From positions 1-64,000 of the forward strand of contig NZ_LSIC01000219.1 of NCBI RefSeq assembly GCF_001556045.1: a DNA stretch of 64,000 bases, in the 5' to 3' direction. The DNA is from Bradyrhizobium sp. CCH5-F6. GTDB lineage: Bacteria; Pseudomonadota; Alphaproteobacteria; Rhizobiales; Xanthobacteraceae. The position numbers and the translations under genes were made by a program. This document shows positions 36,720 to 44,973 of the stretch, piece by piece. The first letter of the stretch is position 1; each line of letters opens with the position of its first letter. Below the pieces are notes generated by a model. That model was not told the origin of the DNA, did not search any database, and saw only the letters and a list, made by a program, of their open reading frames with translations.

Positions 36720-37112
36720 ATGCTGAAGACCATTTCCGCAGCCTTGCTTGCGGCTTCCGTGATCGCCGCCCCGGCGTTCGCGGCCGAGACAAACAAGACC
36801 ACCACGACCGCGCCTGTCATCAAGGCGGACCAGGGCCAGACCAAGGCGGCGAACACCGCCGTGAAGCCGGAGGCGGGCGTCAAGGCCGACACGAAGGCTG
36901 CCGACGTCAAGGCGGATGCCAAGACGGACGCCAAGACGGATGCGAAGACGGATGGCAAATCGAACGCGATGAACGCCAACGCGGCCGTCAAGTCCGACGA
37001 GCACAAGACCGTGCGCAAGGATCGCCATCCCCACGAGCAGGTCACGGCCAAGGAGCAGCAGAAGGCGCAGCCGGACGCGACCAAGCCGGCGGCATCAGAC
37101 AAGCGCAACTGA
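36720..37112 (+). CDS. Low-complexity secreted Lys/Asp/Ala-rich protein
   Basis: Protein of 130 residues. Signal peptide (MLKTISAALLAASVIAAPAF) then a highly charged chain with tandem KADxK/DAKTDAKTDAKTD repeats and a basic tail. Predicted unstructured and very hydrophilic, as stress or envelope-hydration proteins often are. A clear AGAGGAG precedes the ATG. No function is recognised. Confidence 0.7.
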   Translation: MLKTISAALLAASVIAAPAFAAETNKTTTTAPVIKADQGQTKAANTAVKPEAGVKADTKAADVKADAKTDAKTDAKTDGKSNAMNANAAVKSDEHKTVRKDRHPHEQVTAKEQQKAQPDATKPAASDKRN

Positions 37113-37314
37113 GGCTGATCCCGCGCGGCGGCAATCCCTGGCATTGCCCCGCCGCCGCGTGCGGACTTCAGGCTGGTCCGTTGCCATGTCTCGCGCGAAA
37201 GCTCGAGGTGCCGGCGGCGGACCGGTGCGCTGTTTGCGCCTCTGCAAGCGAATTCCCTTCGTGCAGGCTTGGGGCTAGAACGGCCCCTGACCTGATCGAG
37301 CGGAGAGCGGGCCT

Positions 37315-37737
37315 GTGGGGCGATTGGCGACATGTGCGGTGATATTGGCGTTGCCACTGGCGCTCGCGGCGTGCTTCGGCAGCGACGGTGACCGCCCAAC
37401 CCTGCTGGGTGGGACGCAGGCCGGTGGGCCGCAGCCGTTTCCCGACAATTTCCGGAGCGATACGCTGGCCTTGATGCGGACCTATCTGAACAATCCGGTC
37501 GGCGTGCGCGATGCCAGCATGGCCGAGCCCGTGCAGCGCGAGGTCGGCGGCCGGCAGTTCTATGTGAGCTGCCTGCACTTCACCCCGCGCGAGACCGATG
37601 GCAGCTACAAGGGCATGCGCGAGCGCGCCGTGATCTTCGTCAATGGCCGCGCGGACCGCGTGGTCGACCGTACCAGCGATCTCTGCGCCGGCGCGGTTTA
37701 CGCACCCTTTCCGGAACTGGAAAAGATGACGCGGTAG
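37315..37737 (+). CDS. Predicted lipoprotein, unknown function
   Basis: Protein of 140 residues with a lipoprotein signal (ILALPLALAACFGSDG, lipobox LAAC). The mature domain contains TLALMRTYLNNPVGVRDASM, QFYVSCLHFTPRETDGSY and ERAVIFVNGRADRVVD, with two Cys likely to pair. Similar lipoproteins occur across Bradyrhizobium. GTG start at 37315; no strong ribosome site. Confidence 0.72.
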   Translation: MGRLATCAVILALPLALAACFGSDGDRPTLLGGTQAGGPQPFPDNFRSDTLALMRTYLNNPVGVRDASMAEPVQREVGGRQFYVSCLHFTPRETDGSYKGMRERAVIFVNGRADRVVDRTSDLCAGAVYAPFPELEKMTR

Positions 37738-38022
37738 CGCAAAGCCCGCCTTCATCGCCTGATGTTAGACGGGAAGCAGCCGGAGCCGCTGGATCACATT
37801 TCGGCGAGCTTTGAACGGGGTGGTTTCGGGTTGCGACAAATCGCTACGGCAGCCCTTGCGCGGACAAAAAACAGACGGCGCAGGGCGATGTGGCGGAACA
37901 AAATCGCGTTGTTGCCGACCCGTCACAGTCACGAACGATCAACGTTCCGGCATCGCCGCGAAGCAACCTAAATCACGCCACGTTGTTTCCGGAGTGTCGA
38001 TTTTGAAAGAACGGGGATGACA

Positions 38023-38730
38023 ATGAAGACGATTTTGCTGGGTGCAGTCGCTCTGCTTGCGCTGGCCGCGCCGGCCGCCGCGGCCGACATGCAGCCGCGC
38101 ACCTACACCAAGGCTCCGGCCTATACGCCGCCGCAGGTGATCTACAACTGGACCGGTTTCTACATCGGCGGCCATGTCGGCGGCGCGTTTGCCGGCGACA
38201 GCAGCTTCCAGTCGAGCGACGCCCGCTTCATGGGCGGCGTGCAGGGCGGCTTCGACTACCAGTTCGCACCCAACTGGGTGGTGGGTATCGAGGCTCAGTA
38301 TTCCTGGCTGCCGACCAACAACAACGGCGTCACCTTCCCGCTGGGTACGCAGGTCACCTCCAACACCGACCAGATCGGGTCGGTGACCGGTCGGATCGGC
38401 TACACTTGGGGACCGACGCTGCTTTACGCCAAGGGCGGTTATGCCTGGCGTAACAACAATCTCGGGGTCAACATTGCTGGCGTGCCGCAGGGTTTCACAA
38501 CCACCGGCAACGCCAAGGACGGCTACACCGTCGGCGCAGGCCTCGAATACATGTTCGCGCCGAGCTGGTCGGCCAAGGCCGAGTACCAATACTACAATTT
38601 CGGCAGCACCACCTTCACCTCCGGCCCGGCCGACGTCGTCGGCGTGCGTGGCCGGGAGGACGAGCATACCGTCAAGGTCGGTGTGAACTACCGCTTCGGA
38701 TGGGGCGGCCCGGCGGCCTCCCGTTACTGA
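38023..38730 (+). CDS. Outer-membrane beta-barrel porin, Omp25/Omp31 type
   Basis: Outer-membrane protein of 235 residues. Signal peptide (MKTILLGAVALLALAAPAAAAD) is followed by an eight-stranded-type barrel. WTGFYIGGHVGGAFAGDSS is the hallmark first strand of alphaproteobacterial Omp25/31 proteins. GGVQGGFDYQFAPNWVVGIE, RIGYTWGPTLLYAKGGYAW and EYQYYNF are further strands, and VNYRFGW lies close to the C-terminus. ATG 38023 is favoured over 38017 by spacing to CGGGGA. An intrinsic terminator follows at 38754. Confidence 0.9.
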   Translation: MKTILLGAVALLALAAPAAAADMQPRTYTKAPAYTPPQVIYNWTGFYIGGHVGGAFAGDSSFQSSDARFMGGVQGGFDYQFAPNWVVGIEAQYSWLPTNNNGVTFPLGTQVTSNTDQIGSVTGRIGYTWGPTLLYAKGGYAWRNNNLGVNIAGVPQGFTTTGNAKDGYTVGAGLEYMFAPSWSAKAEYQYYNFGSTTFTSGPADVVGVRGREDEHTVKVGVNYRFGWGGPAASRY

Positions 38731-38753
38731 GCCAGCCGCAACCACGTTCTGAC

Positions 38754-38780
38754 AAAGGCCGGCCCCGCCGGCCTTTCGTT
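38754..38780 (+). terminator. Rho-independent terminator after omp gene
   Basis: Perfect 10-bp stem AAAGGCCGGC / GCCGGCCTTT with a CCC loop, followed by CGTTTGT, 23 bp past the porin stop. Confidence 0.8.
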
Positions 38781-38974
38781 TGTCCCCGTCCGGCCGGCCC
38801 CTCGTTTGCCGTGCGTGAACCATTTGGCGCGTCATTTGCTTGCACACGGTCATTGGCGCGCCTTCTCACGGGCGTCATGGGGCCGGGGTAAAGCAAAAAT
38901 AATTTTTGCGATTTACGGAACTCGCGCTCCGGAACGCGTTATATGAGAATTACCGGGCTGGTGGGACAACGGAC

Positions 38975-39217
38975 ATGCGTATCTTGGTGTCGGCAGTGGT
39001 GCTCTCGTGCTTCTTCGGCCTGCCATGCTCTGCACAGACAATCCTGAGATCCGAGCCTCTGATGCTGGCACCCTATGAGGTCGCCTTCGTCAAGGACGCA
39101 TCCTGTCCCTCGGGCAAGGTGATGAAGGTCACCGGTGCCATCCGCGGGCTGCACCGCCGCAAGGCCTGCGTGGCCATGCCGGGCGAGCAGGCCTCGCTTG
39201 CGGCCGCCACGCCCTGA
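38975..39217 (+). CDS. Small secreted protein, unknown
   Basis: Protein of 80 residues: signal peptide (MRILVSAVVLSCFFGLPCSA) then SEPLMLAPYEVAFVKDASCP, GKVMKVTGAIRGLHRRKACV with two Cys likely forming a disulfide. I recall related short proteins in Bradyrhizobium (DUF6719-like) but cannot check. The ATG at 38975 is chosen for the signal peptide; upstream DNA is AT-rich with a possible stress-type promoter at 38917-38940. Confidence 0.65.
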   Translation: MRILVSAVVLSCFFGLPCSAQTILRSEPLMLAPYEVAFVKDASCPSGKVMKVTGAIRGLHRRKACVAMPGEQASLAAATP

Positions 39218-39245
39218 TCTCCGCGCTTCGATTTCGGGCCGGCGC

Positions 39246-39500
39246 TCAAGAATTCAGCTCGAGCTCCATCCTCGACTGCTGGTCGGCCTCGGCCTTGTTC
39301 CTGGCGGGGTCCTCGCCCTGGGCCGCCTGGCACGGCGCGATCTCGTAGCCGTTGTCGAGCACCCGGCGCGGTCCCGGCTGCCCGTCGTCCGCAATCGCAT
39401 CCACGACGAGGCCACTCCGCTGCGCGAGCTTCCAGACGTCCGACTCGCTCGGATAGGCCTTGCTGATCTGGGCGTCGTTGCAGAACAGGGCGTAGGGCAT
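39246..39500 (-). CDS. Small hypothetical protein
   Basis: Protein of 84 residues beginning MPYALFCNDAQISKAYPSES, with SDVWKLAQRSGLVVDAIADD, a central LDNGYEIAPC and a charged C-terminal helix. No signal peptide, so cytosolic. ATG at 39500 follows GTGGGAAGA. The style matches small conserved Bradyrhizobium proteins, but I do not know its role. Convergent with the gene at 38975. Confidence 0.6.
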   Translation of the reverse strand: MPYALFCNDAQISKAYPSESDVWKLAQRSGLVVDAIADDGQPGPRRVLDNGYEIAPCQAAQGEDPARNKAEADQQSRMELELNS

Positions 39501-39673
39501 TCTTCCCACTCCAGGAAAGCCAGTTAACGAGTTTGCGGGGCAGGGAGTTCCGGCCTCCAGATGATCACGGCGCCGTGATCGAGGTATCGGGCCCTGAGTC
39601 CTTAACGAGTCCTGAATCCGCAAAAAAAGAATCCCTGGGACTCTCTGGCCGGAATCAGCAGATGTTTTGGGGC

Positions 39674-39781
39674 ATGACGAGCGACCTGAATACCTCCTGC
39701 GGGCACATGCTCCTGCCGCTCACGCTGGCGCTGTTCGGCGCCTGCGCGGCCAATCTCTGGCTGGTGTGGTCCTGGCTGTAA
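39674..39781 (+). CDS. Possible 35-residue membrane peptide
   Basis: Short ORF MTSDLNTSCGHMLLPLTLAL followed by a hydrophobic run ending in LVWSWL: one predicted membrane helix with a Trp-rich end. The only translation signal is TTTTGGGG upstream. The 299-bp gap it lies in (39501-39799) otherwise shows nothing. Confidence 0.3.
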   Translation: MTSDLNTSCGHMLLPLTLALFGACAANLWLVWSWL

Positions 39782-39799
39782 GCCGTTGAGCAGGCGGCC

Positions 39800-40174
39800 T
39801 TATTTCTTGGCCGGCGGGCCGGACGCATCACGGATGGCAGCACGCAATTTGGTCAGGGTTGCCGCACAATATTCCTCACGCTCGCGCTCGAAGCGCTCCT
39901 GATGCCTGCGGAAATCGGCGATGCGGGCCTGCATCTCGGTGCGGAAATCACCTCTTGCGCGCGGTGGCGGGAGAGGTGCGGGCGGAGGCGGAAGGGGGGC
40001 TTGCGGCGGTTCGATCTCGGCCGCGACTGCCTCCAGGGCGACGATCTCCACTGCGCCTCCCAGGCCAGGCGCGGGCGCATCCGGCTGAACGGCATCATCC
40101 CTCCTGCCGGTCACCGATTGGACGAAGGCCATTGTCTGCGCGATCAGTGCGTCGCGCTCCCTGATCCATTTCAT
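39800..40174 (-). CDS. Hypothetical helical protein with proline-rich linker
   Basis: Protein of 124 residues: N-terminal helix MKWIRERDALIAQTMAFVQS, a Pro-rich stretch (residues ~55-70, PLPPPPAPLPPP), then a charged helical C-terminus (MQARIADFRRHQERFERERE). Coiled-coil-like, cytosolic. The ATG at 40174 has GAGGTGG upstream. No family recognised. Confidence 0.6.
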   Translation of the reverse strand: MKWIRERDALIAQTMAFVQSVTGRRDDAVQPDAPAPGLGGAVEIVALEAVAAEIEPPQAPLPPPPAPLPPPRARGDFRTEMQARIADFRRHQERFEREREEYCAATLTKLRAAIRDASGPPAKK

Positions 40175-40275
40175 GATCCACCTCAGCCGCGCTCATTCCA
40201 GCAAAGCGGCCGGATCGAATCAAGAAGCTTCGCAAGGGGATTGCATATTTTTCCCGGCCGCCTGACACTCAGCAG

Positions 40276-40440
40276 ATGATTGCCGGATCAGAAGGGTCGG
40301 ACGAGGTGGAGGGCCTGAGGCTCGTTCGCGCATTCCTGTCGCTGCCGCCCGAAAAGCGGGCCGAGGTGATCGCGTTTGTGGAAGAATTGGTGCGGACGCA
40401 TGCCCGGCCCGGGGAGGGCACCGAGACCTCTCCGAAGTGA
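40276..40440 (+). CDS. 54-residue protein resembling XRE-regulator tail
   Basis: Short ORF of 54 residues. The core GLRLVRAFLSLPPEKRAEVI-AFVEELV resembles the helical C-terminal tail found after the helix-turn-helix in some rhizobial XRE regulators, but no DNA-binding part is present. It could be a stand-alone helical adaptor or a remnant. Ends 3 bp from the convergent small gene. Ribosome site weak. Confidence 0.45.
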   Translation: MIAGSEGSDEVEGLRLVRAFLSLPPEKRAEVIAFVEELVRTHARPGEGTETSPK

Positions 40441-40443
40441 GCG

Positions 40444-40671
40444 TTACCGCTCGCGCGGATTGACGTTCGGCTCAAACGGCGCGCCGACCACCCGAACCGC
40501 CTGCGCGGTGTCGCCCATCGCCACCCGCTCCGTTGCCGGCTTGTCCCGCGGCGGTCCAGCTGTGGGACCAACGACAGGTTCGAACAGCGTCAGCGTGCCG
40601 GCCACGGCGCCGCAGCACAGCGTCACCGCCGTCAGCAGAAACATGTTTCGGTTTTCTTCCTTGATCCGCAT
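40444..40671 (-). CDS. Small secreted/membrane protein, unknown
   Basis: Protein of 75 residues: MRIKEENRN then a hydrophobic segment (MFLLTAVTLCCGAVAGTLTL), and a Pro/Val-rich tail ending NVNPRER. Single membrane anchor or uncleaved signal. The longer in-frame ORF is a shadow of the methyltransferase promoter region. Ribosome site not obvious. Confidence 0.5.
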   Translation of the reverse strand: MRIKEENRNMFLLTAVTLCCGAVAGTLTLFEPVVGPTAGPPRDKPATERVAMGDTAQAVRVVGAPFEPNVNPRER

Positions 40672-40823
40672 GGTTCGAGAACGAACGACCCGCGTCTTTG
40701 GTTCCGATCCGGCCTCATCTCCAGGGGCCCTGAAGCTGATGATCGGATCAGATGACGCGCGCCGATGACGGCCGCGAGGCATCGCCTGTACACTGGCTCG
40801 CGACCAGGCTTGAGGCTCGTCCG

Positions 40824-41537
40824 ATGATCTCCCGTCGTCCGCCGGTGCTCGCCCACGAGCGCTTCCTCGCCGACCGCGAGAACTTCGCGGGCCTCGATCT
40901 TGCCGCCCGCTTCGAGCGCATCGAGCGCACGAATTTGTGGGGCGCGGCGACCTCCGTGTCGGGCCTCGGCTCGGAGGACCCCGCGACAGCCGCAATCCGG
41001 GAAGCGCTACCTGCGCTGCTGCAACGGCTCGGCGCGCGCTCGCTGCTCGATGCGCCGTGCGGCGATGCCGGATGGATCGGCCGTTTGAAGCTCGATGTCG
41101 ATTACACCGGCATCGACATCGTACCGTCGCTGATCGACGCCAACCGCCGGCGCATGGCAGGCGGCAACGCGTCGGTCCGTTTTCTCGTCGCCGACATCAC
41201 GCGCGATGCATTGCCGCGTGCCGACATCATTCTCTGCCGGGACTGTCTGGTGCATCTGAGCTTTGCGAACATCGATCGCGCACTCACGCAATTTCGGATG
41301 AGCGGCGCGCGCTTCCTGCTCGTCACCACCTTTCCGGAATGGGAGGACAATCGGGATTGCGAGGACGGCGACTGGCGCGCGCTGAACATGGAGAAGCCAC
41401 CGTTCGACTGGCCGGCGCCGCTCGCGCTGGTCAACGAGCGCTGCGAGGAGGGCGATGGCGGTTGGCGCGACAAAAGCCTCGGGCTCTGGCAGCTGGACCA
41501 ATTGCCGAATGCAATGCCCGATCGCGTCTCGGAATAG
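40824..41537 (+). CDS. Class I SAM-dependent methyltransferase
   Basis: Protein of 237 residues with a Rossmann-type methyltransferase core. Motif I is SLLDAPCGDAGWIGRL (AdoMet glycine loop), motif II YTGIDIVPSLI with the acidic residue, then FLVADITRDALPRADIILCR and CLVHLSFANIDRAL. The leading FLADRENFAGLDLAARFERI and NLWG are typical of a small family of bacterial methyltransferases of unknown substrate. ATG 40824 follows GAGG at the right distance; an ATG at 40752 is also in frame and would add 24 residues. Confidence 0.85.
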   Translation: MISRRPPVLAHERFLADRENFAGLDLAARFERIERTNLWGAATSVSGLGSEDPATAAIREALPALLQRLGARSLLDAPCGDAGWIGRLKLDVDYTGIDIVPSLIDANRRRMAGGNASVRFLVADITRDALPRADIILCRDCLVHLSFANIDRALTQFRMSGARFLLVTTFPEWEDNRDCEDGDWRALNMEKPPFDWPAPLALVNERCEEGDGGWRDKSLGLWQLDQLPNAMPDRVSE

Positions 41538-41578
41538 CAGCACCCTGGAGGCTTCGAACTAAACCTGCGCGTCAGAGC

Positions 41579-41653
41579 TGGTGCCGGCTGAGGGGATTGA
41601 ACCCCCGACCTTCGGTTTACAAAACCGCTGCTCTACCGCTGAGCTAAGCCGGC
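41579..41653 (-). tRNA. tRNA-Thr (anticodon UGU)
   Basis: Cloverleaf read on the minus strand: acceptor GCCGGCT/AGCCGGC, D-arm GCTC-AGCGGTA-GAGC, anticodon loop TTTGTAA with anticodon TGT, T-arm GGGGG-TTCAATC-CCCTC, and an encoded CCA. The outer anticodon-stem pair is a G-A mismatch. TGT reads threonine ACA codons. Confidence 0.93.
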
Positions 41654-41772
41654 GACGCTGGGGTGCGGGGCGAGGCCCGGCCTGCACCGGGGCCTGTCCG
41701 CCCATGCGCGCGGCAATACCAGACTTGGCTGGAAAGTGCCAGAACCCGCAAATCGTGGTCGCAAACATAAAA

Positions 41773-41796
41773 TCAGGCGGTCCGAAGACCGCCTGA
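41773..41796 (-). terminator. Terminator for secreted-protein gene 41833
   Basis: 10-bp stem TCAGGCGGTC / GACCGCCTGA with a 4-base loop. Read on the minus strand it is followed by TTTTATG, 36 bp past the stop of the gene at 41833. Good intrinsic terminator. Confidence 0.75.
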
Positions 41797-41832
41797 TGCG
41801 AGCCGCCTGACGTGCGCGTTCGGCTCTCTGCC

Positions 41833-42306
41833 TTACTGGCAGATGTGCCGGCGGCCGTCTTCGCCCTTGAACCAGGTGCCGGGCGTACAGACGAAGCCGT
41901 TGCGCTGGGCGTAGGTGCGGGTGTCCCAGCCACGATTGTCCCAGCCGCGATCCCACGAATTGTCATAGGCGTAGGAATTGTCCCAGGCGCGGAATGGAGC
42001 GGCGGCAATCGCGCCAGCGGTGCCGATCGCGGCGCCGGCGACGCCGGCTGCGACGTCGGTCGGCCAGAAGCCGGTGCGGCTCCGGTTCCAGTCGTTGTTC
42101 CAGTCGCCATTGGTTTGACCATAGGCCGCGCGGCGCTGACGATATCCGCTATCGGTGTAGGGGTTTCCGGGGCCGAGATTCTGGCAGTTGGCGTTGGGGA
42201 ATTGCGCCGCGCAGCGGCCGGGATTGGTGATCACGGCCTGCGCCATGGCGGAGCCTGCCAGCATGGTCGCTGCAATCGCCGTTGCCCCGAGAAGCTTGAT
42301 GTTCAT
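41833..42306 (-). CDS. Small secreted Trp/Asn/Gly-rich protein
   Basis: Protein of 157 residues. Signal peptide (MNIKLLGATAIAATMLAGSA) then ITNPGRCAAQFPNANCQNLG with two Cys, a Gly/Ala hydrophobic stretch (AAGVAGAAIGTAGAIAAAPF) that may be a membrane-active helix, and Trp/Asp/Asn repeats (NSWDRGWDNRGWDTRT). It closes with GFVCTPGTWFKGEDGRRHIC, a second Cys pair. Strong GGGAG before the ATG. This architecture is common in Bradyrhizobium envelope proteins; function unknown. Confidence 0.72.
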   Translation of the reverse strand: MNIKLLGATAIAATMLAGSAMAQAVITNPGRCAAQFPNANCQNLGPGNPYTDSGYRQRRAAYGQTNGDWNNDWNRSRTGFWPTDVAAGVAGAAIGTAGAIAAAPFRAWDNSYAYDNSWDRGWDNRGWDTRTYAQRNGFVCTPGTWFKGEDGRRHICQ

Positions 42307-42587
42307 GGTTGTTCGCTCCCACTTTGTTGACGGGGGCTAAACGCTGGCGACACCGGACGTTCCGATGCAATCGAGGGAACCTCGCCGCTGAGCAGTCAAA
42401 CGGATGTGAGCGCACGGCGATGTTCCGGCGAGGAAGTCCGCGCCGTTAACGCTTCGCTAGTTCGCCTTGCAGCATTTGAGCGGCGCGCAATCCCTACGCA
42501 TTAGGCTTACCGGAATTTGGTGAGCAGGCCTTAACCCTCTCTGAGTCGCGATCGGTTAGGTTGTCGCCGGACAATCGGGGACTCCTC

Positions 42588-43073
42588 ATGCGCGCCGTGG
42601 CGCTCGCCGCCTTTCTGATCGGACTGCCTGCGACGGCGTTTGCCGGCGAGGGCTTCGATATCGTCGTTCCCGGCCGCCCGGGGGTGCCGATCATCATCAA
42701 TAACATCGACGCATCCTACAGCGTGGTCGAAGGTGTCTGGGGTCTGGGTAAGAACCAGCAGGTGCAGCCAACGATCTATGGCGGACGCTATATCGCCGAT
42801 CGGCAGCCGGACCATGTCGGCCACTACTATCCGACGCTCGGCCTGCGGCCCGGCTACGGCCGGCTCGAGGTTGAGCCGCCCGCGAACCGCAAATTGCCGA
42901 AGCCCGCCGAGAGCTACCACCAGAGTTGGGGCGCGTCGTCCGCGCCGCTGCCGCCGCAGATGGACGCGCCGGTCGATCCGCCGGCGGTGATCTACGCGCC
43001 CGAGATCAACGAGCGTCCGCGGCCTCCGCGACCGCGGCCGCGCACAGAGATACCCGGCAGGCCGCCGGGTTGA
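42588..43073 (+). CDS. Secreted proline-rich protein, unknown
   Basis: Protein of 161 residues. Signal peptide (MRAVALAAFLIGLPATAFAG), then FDIVVPGRPGVPIIINNIDA and a Tyr/Pro/Gly-rich body (GGRYIADRQPDHVGHYYPTL, GLRPGYGRLEVEPP), ending in a Pro/Arg repeat. ATG 42588 has GGGGA upstream. A Gly-Tyr-rich secreted protein starts 43 bp downstream, so the two are likely one operon. Confidence 0.72.
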   Translation: MRAVALAAFLIGLPATAFAGEGFDIVVPGRPGVPIIINNIDASYSVVEGVWGLGKNQQVQPTIYGGRYIADRQPDHVGHYYPTLGLRPGYGRLEVEPPANRKLPKPAESYHQSWGASSAPLPPQMDAPVDPPAVIYAPEINERPRPPRPRPRTEIPGRPPG

Positions 43074-43116
43074 GCAACGTGAAAATCCAAAAAACGGAAA
43101 TCAACAGGAGAGAGTA

Positions 43117-43638
43117 ATGCGTCAGATGATTTCGGGACTGGTCGTGGCGGCTGCCGCGATGTTCGCCGCCACCGCGCCCGCCGCGGCCTGCGGCTTCACC
43201 ACGTGCGCGCCTGTCGCACCCGTCTACTCCGGCTGCAACACCGGCTGTGGCGGCTATGGCTACGGTTACGGCTATGGCGCCTACGAGCGTCTCGCCGAAC
43301 CGACCACGCAGTACTATTACGTCAACCAGGGGCCGACCTACACCGGCCCGGGCGCCTTCGCGCCGTATCCGACCTATCGTGAGGACGCGGTCGTTGCGCC
43401 CGCAAATTACGGCTACGGCTATCGCGCCCACGGCTACGGCTATCGGGCCGCCGTGGCTCCCTATCAGCGCCCCTACTACCGTCCGTATCGCTACGGCTAC
43501 GGTCCGCGCTACGGCTATCTGCCGCGTGTGCATTACGGCCATGGCCCGCGCTACGGCTATGCGCATCGTTACGGCTATGCCCATCGTCACGCGCCGCACT
43601 ATCACGGCGGTCACCGCGTGCTTCGCCGCCATTACTGA
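43117..43638 (+). CDS. Secreted Gly/Tyr/His-rich repeat protein
   Basis: Protein of 173 residues. Signal peptide (MRQMISGLVVAAAAMFAATA) with four early Cys, then dense Gly-Tyr and Tyr-Arg repeats (GGYGYGYGYGAYERL, NYGYGYRAHGYGYRAA) and a His-rich end (YAHRHAPHYHGGHR). Strong CAGGAGAGAG ribosome site. The composition suggests an unstructured, possibly metal-binding or cell-surface protein. An intrinsic terminator follows. Confidence 0.78.
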   Translation: MRQMISGLVVAAAAMFAATAPAAACGFTTCAPVAPVYSGCNTGCGGYGYGYGYGAYERLAEPTTQYYYVNQGPTYTGPGAFAPYPTYREDAVVAPANYGYGYRAHGYGYRAAVAPYQRPYYRPYRYGYGPRYGYLPRVHYGHGPRYGYAHRYGYAHRHAPHYHGGHRVLRRHY

Positions 43639-43663
43639 TCTCTGATCGGTTCAACCAACGAGG

Positions 43664-43700
43664 CGCCCGTTCGCGTGATGCGGACGGGCGTTTTGCTTTT
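43664..43700 (+). terminator. Rho-independent terminator after 43117 gene
   Basis: CGCCCGT (43664-43670) pairs with ACGGGCG (43684-43690) and is followed by TTTTGCTTTT, 25 bp past the stop. Confidence 0.8.
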
Positions 43701-43824
43701 GCTGTGAGGATCGTGTGGTCGCCCGCCAACGCCTGTCGGCTACGGCGAGGCAGCCTTCGCTCGCTTCGCGTGGTGATGTTCTGAGCTGGCTTGCCGAGCC
43801 GAAGCTCGCGAAGCGAGCGAAGGC

Positions 43825-43910
43825 TGGTGGGGGAGGCAGGACTCGAACCTGCGAAGCCATGAGGCGGCTGATTTACAGTCAGCTCCCTTTGCCACTCGGG
43901 ACACTCCCCC
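43825..43910 (-). tRNA. tRNA-Tyr (anticodon GUA)
   Basis: Minus-strand type II tRNA of 86 nt with encoded CCA. Acceptor GGGGGAG/CTCCCCC, D-arm with GAGTGGCAAAGG, anticodon stem CTGA(C)TGTAAATCAG with GTA anticodon, a long variable arm (CCGCCTCATGGC) and T-arm GCAGG-TTCGAGT-CCTGC. Confidence 0.95.
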
Positions 43911-44116
43911 GCTCGACGGCAGCACAATCGGGCCGGGCCTTGCCGGCGACCGAAGACGGCCATGGAACGTGAAGGCCGCGACAACCCGGATCGGGGCGCG
44001 ACCGGGCGCGTTTATGGGCGAAGCGGAGGGGCAAAGTCAACCGAGGCAAGCAGCTAAAATGGCCCCGGCTCGCACCCAAATTGCCATATTCCGGGACCCG
44101 TGACACAAGCGAGCCC

Positions 44117-44959
44117 ATGAAGGATCGAAAATTCGTACCGAAAGGTTCCCGCGGGGGGGGTAAGCCCTTCAAAAGAACGGGAAAATCGTCCGGCCGTCCG
44201 GCCTGGCGCGAGCGCGATTCGCACTCCGACGGGCCTGTCATCCTCTATGGCTGGCACACGGTCACCATGGCGCTCGCCAACCCCGCGCGGCGGATCCGCA
44301 AGCTGACGCTGACCGAGAACGCCGCAAGGCGCCTTGCGGATGAGAACATCGCATCCCCCGTCGTGCCCGAGATCGTCCGGCCCCAGGAGATCGACCGCCT
44401 GCTGTCGCCGGACGCCGTGCATCAGGGCCTGCTTGCGGAAGCCGATCCTCTGCCGTCGCCCGACATCGAGACCTTGGAGCAGGACGGCATGGTGCTGGTG
44501 CTCGACCAGATCACCGATCCGCACAATGTGGGCGCGATCCTGCGCTCGGCTGCGGCCTTCGCCGTGAAGGCGATCGTCACCACCGCGCGTCACAGTCCGG
44601 AAGCCACCGGCGTGCTCGCGAAGGCAGCTTCCGGTGCGCTCGAACTGGTGCCGCTCATCACCGTGCAGAATCTCGCCCGTGCGCTCACCGCGCTGAACGA
44701 GCGCGGCTTCCAGACGGTCGGCCTCGACAGCGAAGGTAGCGAGGACCTCTCGGACGTGGCGCTGCGCGCGCCGCTGGCGCTGGTGCTCGGCGCCGAAGGC
44801 AAGGGACTGCGGCAACTGACCCGCGAGACCTGCAGCGTCGTGGCGCGGCTCGACATGCCCGGCGAGATCAAGAGCCTGAACGTCTCCAACGCCGCCGTGC
44901 TGTCACTCTATGTCGGCGCAAGCCGGCTCGGCCTGATGAAGCCGCGTCCGGCGTCGTAG
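44117..44959 (+). CDS. rlmB: 23S rRNA 2'-O-ribose methyltransferase RlmB
   Basis: SpoU-family (SPOUT) methyltransferase of 280 residues, expected to methylate the 2'-O of the P-loop guanosine (E. coli G2251) in 23S rRNA. N-terminal basic extension (RKFVPKGSRGGGKPFKR), substrate-binding domain (VILYGWHTVTMALANPARR), then the knotted catalytic domain with motif 1 LDQITDPHNVGAILRSAAAF, motif 2 LALVLGAEGKGLRQL and motif 3 SLNVSNAAVLSLYVG. Start ATG 44117; 5' site weak. The catalytic motifs are complete. Convergent with the monooxygenase gene. Confidence 0.95.
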   Translation: MKDRKFVPKGSRGGGKPFKRTGKSSGRPAWRERDSHSDGPVILYGWHTVTMALANPARRIRKLTLTENAARRLADENIASPVVPEIVRPQEIDRLLSPDAVHQGLLAEADPLPSPDIETLEQDGMVLVLDQITDPHNVGAILRSAAAFAVKAIVTTARHSPEATGVLAKAASGALELVPLITVQNLARALTALNERGFQTVGLDSEGSEDLSDVALRAPLALVLGAEGKGLRQLTRETCSVVARLDMPGEIKSLNVSNAAVLSLYVGASRLGLMKPRPAS

Positions 44960-44973
44960 AGCGAAGGCGGGCT

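Noticed and set aside
43117..43638. CRISPR-like array
   Set aside because: The regularity comes from codons for Gly-Tyr repeats, not from direct repeats with spacers.
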